This document shows, one piece after another, positions 16,601 through 18,123 of a stretch of 18,123 bases of DNA. The notes below the pieces were generated by a model. The model had not been told where the DNA came from and made no database searches. It saw nothing but the letters and a program-made list of their open reading frames with translations. The position numbers and the translations under genes were made by a program. Origin of the DNA: Spirogloea muscicola. Lineage: Eukaryota > Streptophyta > Zygnematophyceae > Spirogloeales > Spirogloeaceae. How positions within the stretch are numbered: position 1 is the stretch's first letter; every line of letters starts with the position of its first letter. The stretch lies in NCBI GenBank assembly GCA_009602725.1, contig WELB01000009.1, positions 1,002,443 to 1,020,565 of the forward strand. The letters are read 5' to 3'.

Positions 16601-16873
16601 TCGTGCATCTAAATGGAGACTCTCAGCTTCAGCAACTCTGTTGCATAAGAATAATGTGCATGCTGGCTCAGTGGGCATCAGCTCAAGAGGCCGTATATTT
16701 ACCACTGGATGGTACTGAAAGAGTGCTGTGGCTTTCTTGTGCTAATTGTCGCCTGGGTGTGTCTTTCCACCCACTGGCACCTATCAGGCGTCTTGGATTG
16801 CGTGTTCCACCCAACTCAGCCGTGGCTCCTCACAGCTGGTGCTGACAGCACTATCAAGCTCTTCTGTAACTGA
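10663..16873 (+). CDS. BOP1: BOP1/Erb1 ribosome biogenesis WD40 protein, 16 exons, complete
   Basis: Nucleolar protein of the PeBoW complex (Pescadillo, BOP1, WDR12), needed for 27S/32S pre-rRNA processing and 60S subunit assembly. Exons: 10663-11121, 11671-11825, 12036-12153, 12302-12403, 12547-12706, 12928-13036, 13315-13417, 13727-13877, 14288-14423, 14665-14771, 14928-14995, 15234-15294, 15527-15754, 16018-16102, 16362-16540, 16788-16873 (TGA). Total 2307 nt, 768 aa, normal for the family. Residues 1-153 are acidic and low in complexity, as usual. The BOP1 N-terminal domain follows (about 155-410): [59 protein letters not shown] and [17 protein letters not shown]40 repeats fill the rest: [71 protein letters not shown] and [20 protein letters not shown]. 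Fourteen introns are GT-AG; intron 12 is AT-AC. ATG 10663 is chosen because the acidic N terminus follows it in one long exon. The gene is head to head with RECQL3. Confidence 0.95.
11450..11486 (+). other. Potential G-quadruplex tract in BOP1 intron 1
   Basis: Six runs of three to six Gs lie within 37 bp, separated by 1-2 nt loops, on the coding strand of the first BOP1 intron (11122-11670). This is a very dense G4 motif and could form in DNA or in the pre-mRNA. Confidence 0.65.
12258..12279 (+). other. Perfect 9-bp hairpin in BOP1 intron 3
   Basis: GAAGCTTTT, a 4-nt loop (ACTG) and AAAAGCTTC form a perfect stem-loop ending about 22 nt before the acceptor at 12301. It lies between the likely branch region and a CCTG-repeat pyrimidine tract, so it may affect acceptor use. 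It could also be chance. Confidence 0.4.
15295..15526 (+). other. Probable U12-type AT-AC intron (BOP1 intron 12)
   Basis: Exon 12 ends CCG AAA G and is followed by ATATCCTCT, one mismatch from the U12 AT-AC donor ATATCCTTT. Near the 3' end, TACCTTGAC (15505-15513) is one mismatch from the U12 branch consensus TTCCTTRAC; its branch A is 14 nt from the terminal AC. Joining to GGGATACGAGG gives [16 protein letters not shown] in frame, the short linker expected in BOP1. Confidence 0.82.
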
Positions 16874-17588
16874 GTCTGGCCATAGGCCTGTGTTGTACCA
16901 CTATGCACGACCAGTTGCTCTCTGGTCAGTAGCCCTGTTGCCTAGCTGTCGCAGGTCACATGTAGCACATCGTGCATTGAGAACACAGCTTCTCTCTAGC
17001 CGGAAGGTTTACCCGCATGTTGGCTGGATCAGGCTCTTATGGGCGCATTCTTTTTAGCTACCTTGAAGGTTTCAAATCTAGTAATCCGCTGTGCGACTGA
17101 GTATATACAGCACAATTTGGCATGGGTTGATAATGTTATGTTCTAAATGTTGCATGCTTTTGGAGCTTCCCAAAGTAGGAAGGAGCATGTGAAGTAGGAA
17201 GGGTCGGCACTGAAAAGCAGTTGCAGAATGCATGAAGAGTATCTACTGTTTATCAGACATGGACCTGACGACATGCTTAAAAGCAGGCGCAAAGCGCTAT
17301 CTCAGTAAGCCGGCCTTCCATCATGTAGCGGCAAGAAGCTAGGTCTGGCTGCAGACACATGATGAAATGCCCGCGCACTATACGATGGCACTACTGCTAA
17401 TCCACCTCACCAGCCTAGCTCCGCCTGTTTGTGGCCTAGCACTTGAAGAAGCACTAGCTTGCTGACATGCATGGCAGCTTATTGGCGAGTGGGTCGGTGC
17501 AAGATGGACCAAGCAATGGATACGGCAGGTCAGGCAGCCAGAGGCACGGCCAGTGCTGAATCCTTGCCAATCTGGAAGAGGGAGCGGT
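16874..17588. other. Downstream region of BOP1, no gene seen
   Basis: This should contain the BOP1 3' UTR and terminator. Short open frames occur but none shows conserved motifs or exon-like structure. I see no RNA gene or obvious repeat. Confidence 0.5.
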
Positions 17589-18123
17589 CTAGCTCCAGAC
17601 AGGAGCACGGAGCGACAGTAGCCATGCTGGAGCCCTCGGCAGTGATCCCCTGCAAGTCCCCATGGCCGCAATTCTCCGGACAGAGCCGCCAGTACACAGA
17701 TCGGAGAGCGCATGCTGAAGCACGTTCGGAAGTCGAGCTGACGATCCACCGTGCTGGGGCATCGTCTCGGCCCGCTCAGCTGGGCGAGGACTCCCGCTTC
17801 CACAGCGGTCGCCGTCAAGGCGGCCCTTGGTAGTAGGGGGGCAGCGGCTGCCCAACTGGGGCGCCTCCGACGGCGCCGCTTCCCCCGGCCACCCATTTTT
17901 TGGCGGCAGCGGGCCCATCAAGGAAACGACGGCCCCATTGGAACCAGGCGGCTCGACCGTGGCCAGCGCTGGGAGCGGGCCGAGCTGCATGGCTTCCGGG
18001 CCATCGAGGGCCAGCGGCGTGGGCGGGTTGTGGATGGGCGGCGGCGGGCGGCCGAGGACGCGCGCGGCCTCCACGGCGGCCTCCGCCAGCGCGTCGGCCA
18101 CGCCGGGCGCCAGCGCCACCTCG
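17589..18123 (-). CDS. Unrecognised Pro/Ala-rich open frame, partial at window edge
   Basis: A minus-strand frame is open from the window end to a stop near 17589. The first part (about 18123-17840) is very GC-rich with strong G/C third positions and reads ADALAEAAVEAARVLGRP followed by a proline-rich stretch, as in exons of this genome. The part below about 17830 looks less coding-like, so an exon probably ends in between, possibly at a donor I cannot fix. I recognise no family. The real gene, if any, continues beyond the window. An overlapping minus frame at 17378-17896 is Arg/Ser-rich and less convincing. Confidence 0.3.
   Translation of the reverse strand, partial: EVALAPGVADALAEAAVEAARVLGRPPPPIHNPPTPLALDGPEAMQLGPLPALATVEPPGSNGAVVSLMGPLPPKNGWPGEAAPSEAPQLGSRCPPTTKGRLDGDRCGSGSPRPAERAETMPQHGGSSARLPNVLQHALSDLCTGGSVRRIAAMGTCRGSLPRAPAWLLSLRAPVWS

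Noticed and set aside
17378-17896. 172-codon minus-strand frame
   Set aside because: Its Arg-rich, Ser-rich composition and lack of motifs suggest chance; the overlapping frame at the window edge has better codon bias.

Overview
The window is nuclear DNA from a eukaryote of the green-plant lineage. It carries three spliced genes that I can assemble exon by exon and identify by family, plus an unrecognised GC-rich reading frame at the right edge. Exons are short (4 to about 460 bp) and introns are mostly 110-550 bp. Coding parts are GC-richer than introns, and TTTAGGG-type telomeric motifs occur twice. An OBERON-type PHD-finger gene and a RECQL3-type helicase point to green plants. A minor-spliceosome-like AT-AC intron would fit a streptophyte alga better than the chlorophytes, which are generally reported to have lost that machinery. 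The exact lineage is inference. There are no prokaryotic operons, CRISPR arrays or transposases.

Layout. (1) Positions about 130-3061, plus strand: an OBERON-like chromatin protein (7 exons, 5' end uncertain). (2) 3062-3875: convergent 3' intergenic region with a strong G-rich tract. (3) 9661-3876, minus strand: a complete RECQL3-type RecQ helicase (18 exons, 698 aa by my model). It includes a 4-nt microexon and a GC-AG intron. (4) 9662-10662: a roughly 1 kb divergent intergenic region with a telo-box, a 70-bp tandem repeat, a small ORF containing an unresolved base, and a GGC microsatellite. (5) 10663-16873, plus strand: a complete BOP1/Erb1 ribosome-biogenesis WD40 protein (16 exons, 768 aa by my model), whose 12th intron appears to be a U12-type AT-AC intron. 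(6) 16874 to about 17588: no gene seen. (7) About 17589-18123, minus strand: an open, Pro/Ala-rich, GC-rich frame running off the window, unrecognised.

The three genes are housekeeping or nuclear functions: chromatin/meristem regulation, DNA repair helicase, and 60S ribosome biogenesis. They do not form a pathway. RECQL3 and BOP1 are head to head and could share regulatory sequence; OBERON and RECQL3 are tail to tail. In both complete models every exon phase closes and both total coding lengths divide by three. The RECQL3 model closes only if the 4-nt exon and the GC-AG intron are included, and the BOP1 model best matches its family only if the AT-AC intron is spliced. Those splicing features are the most interesting content. 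All family comparisons are from memory; no database search was run.
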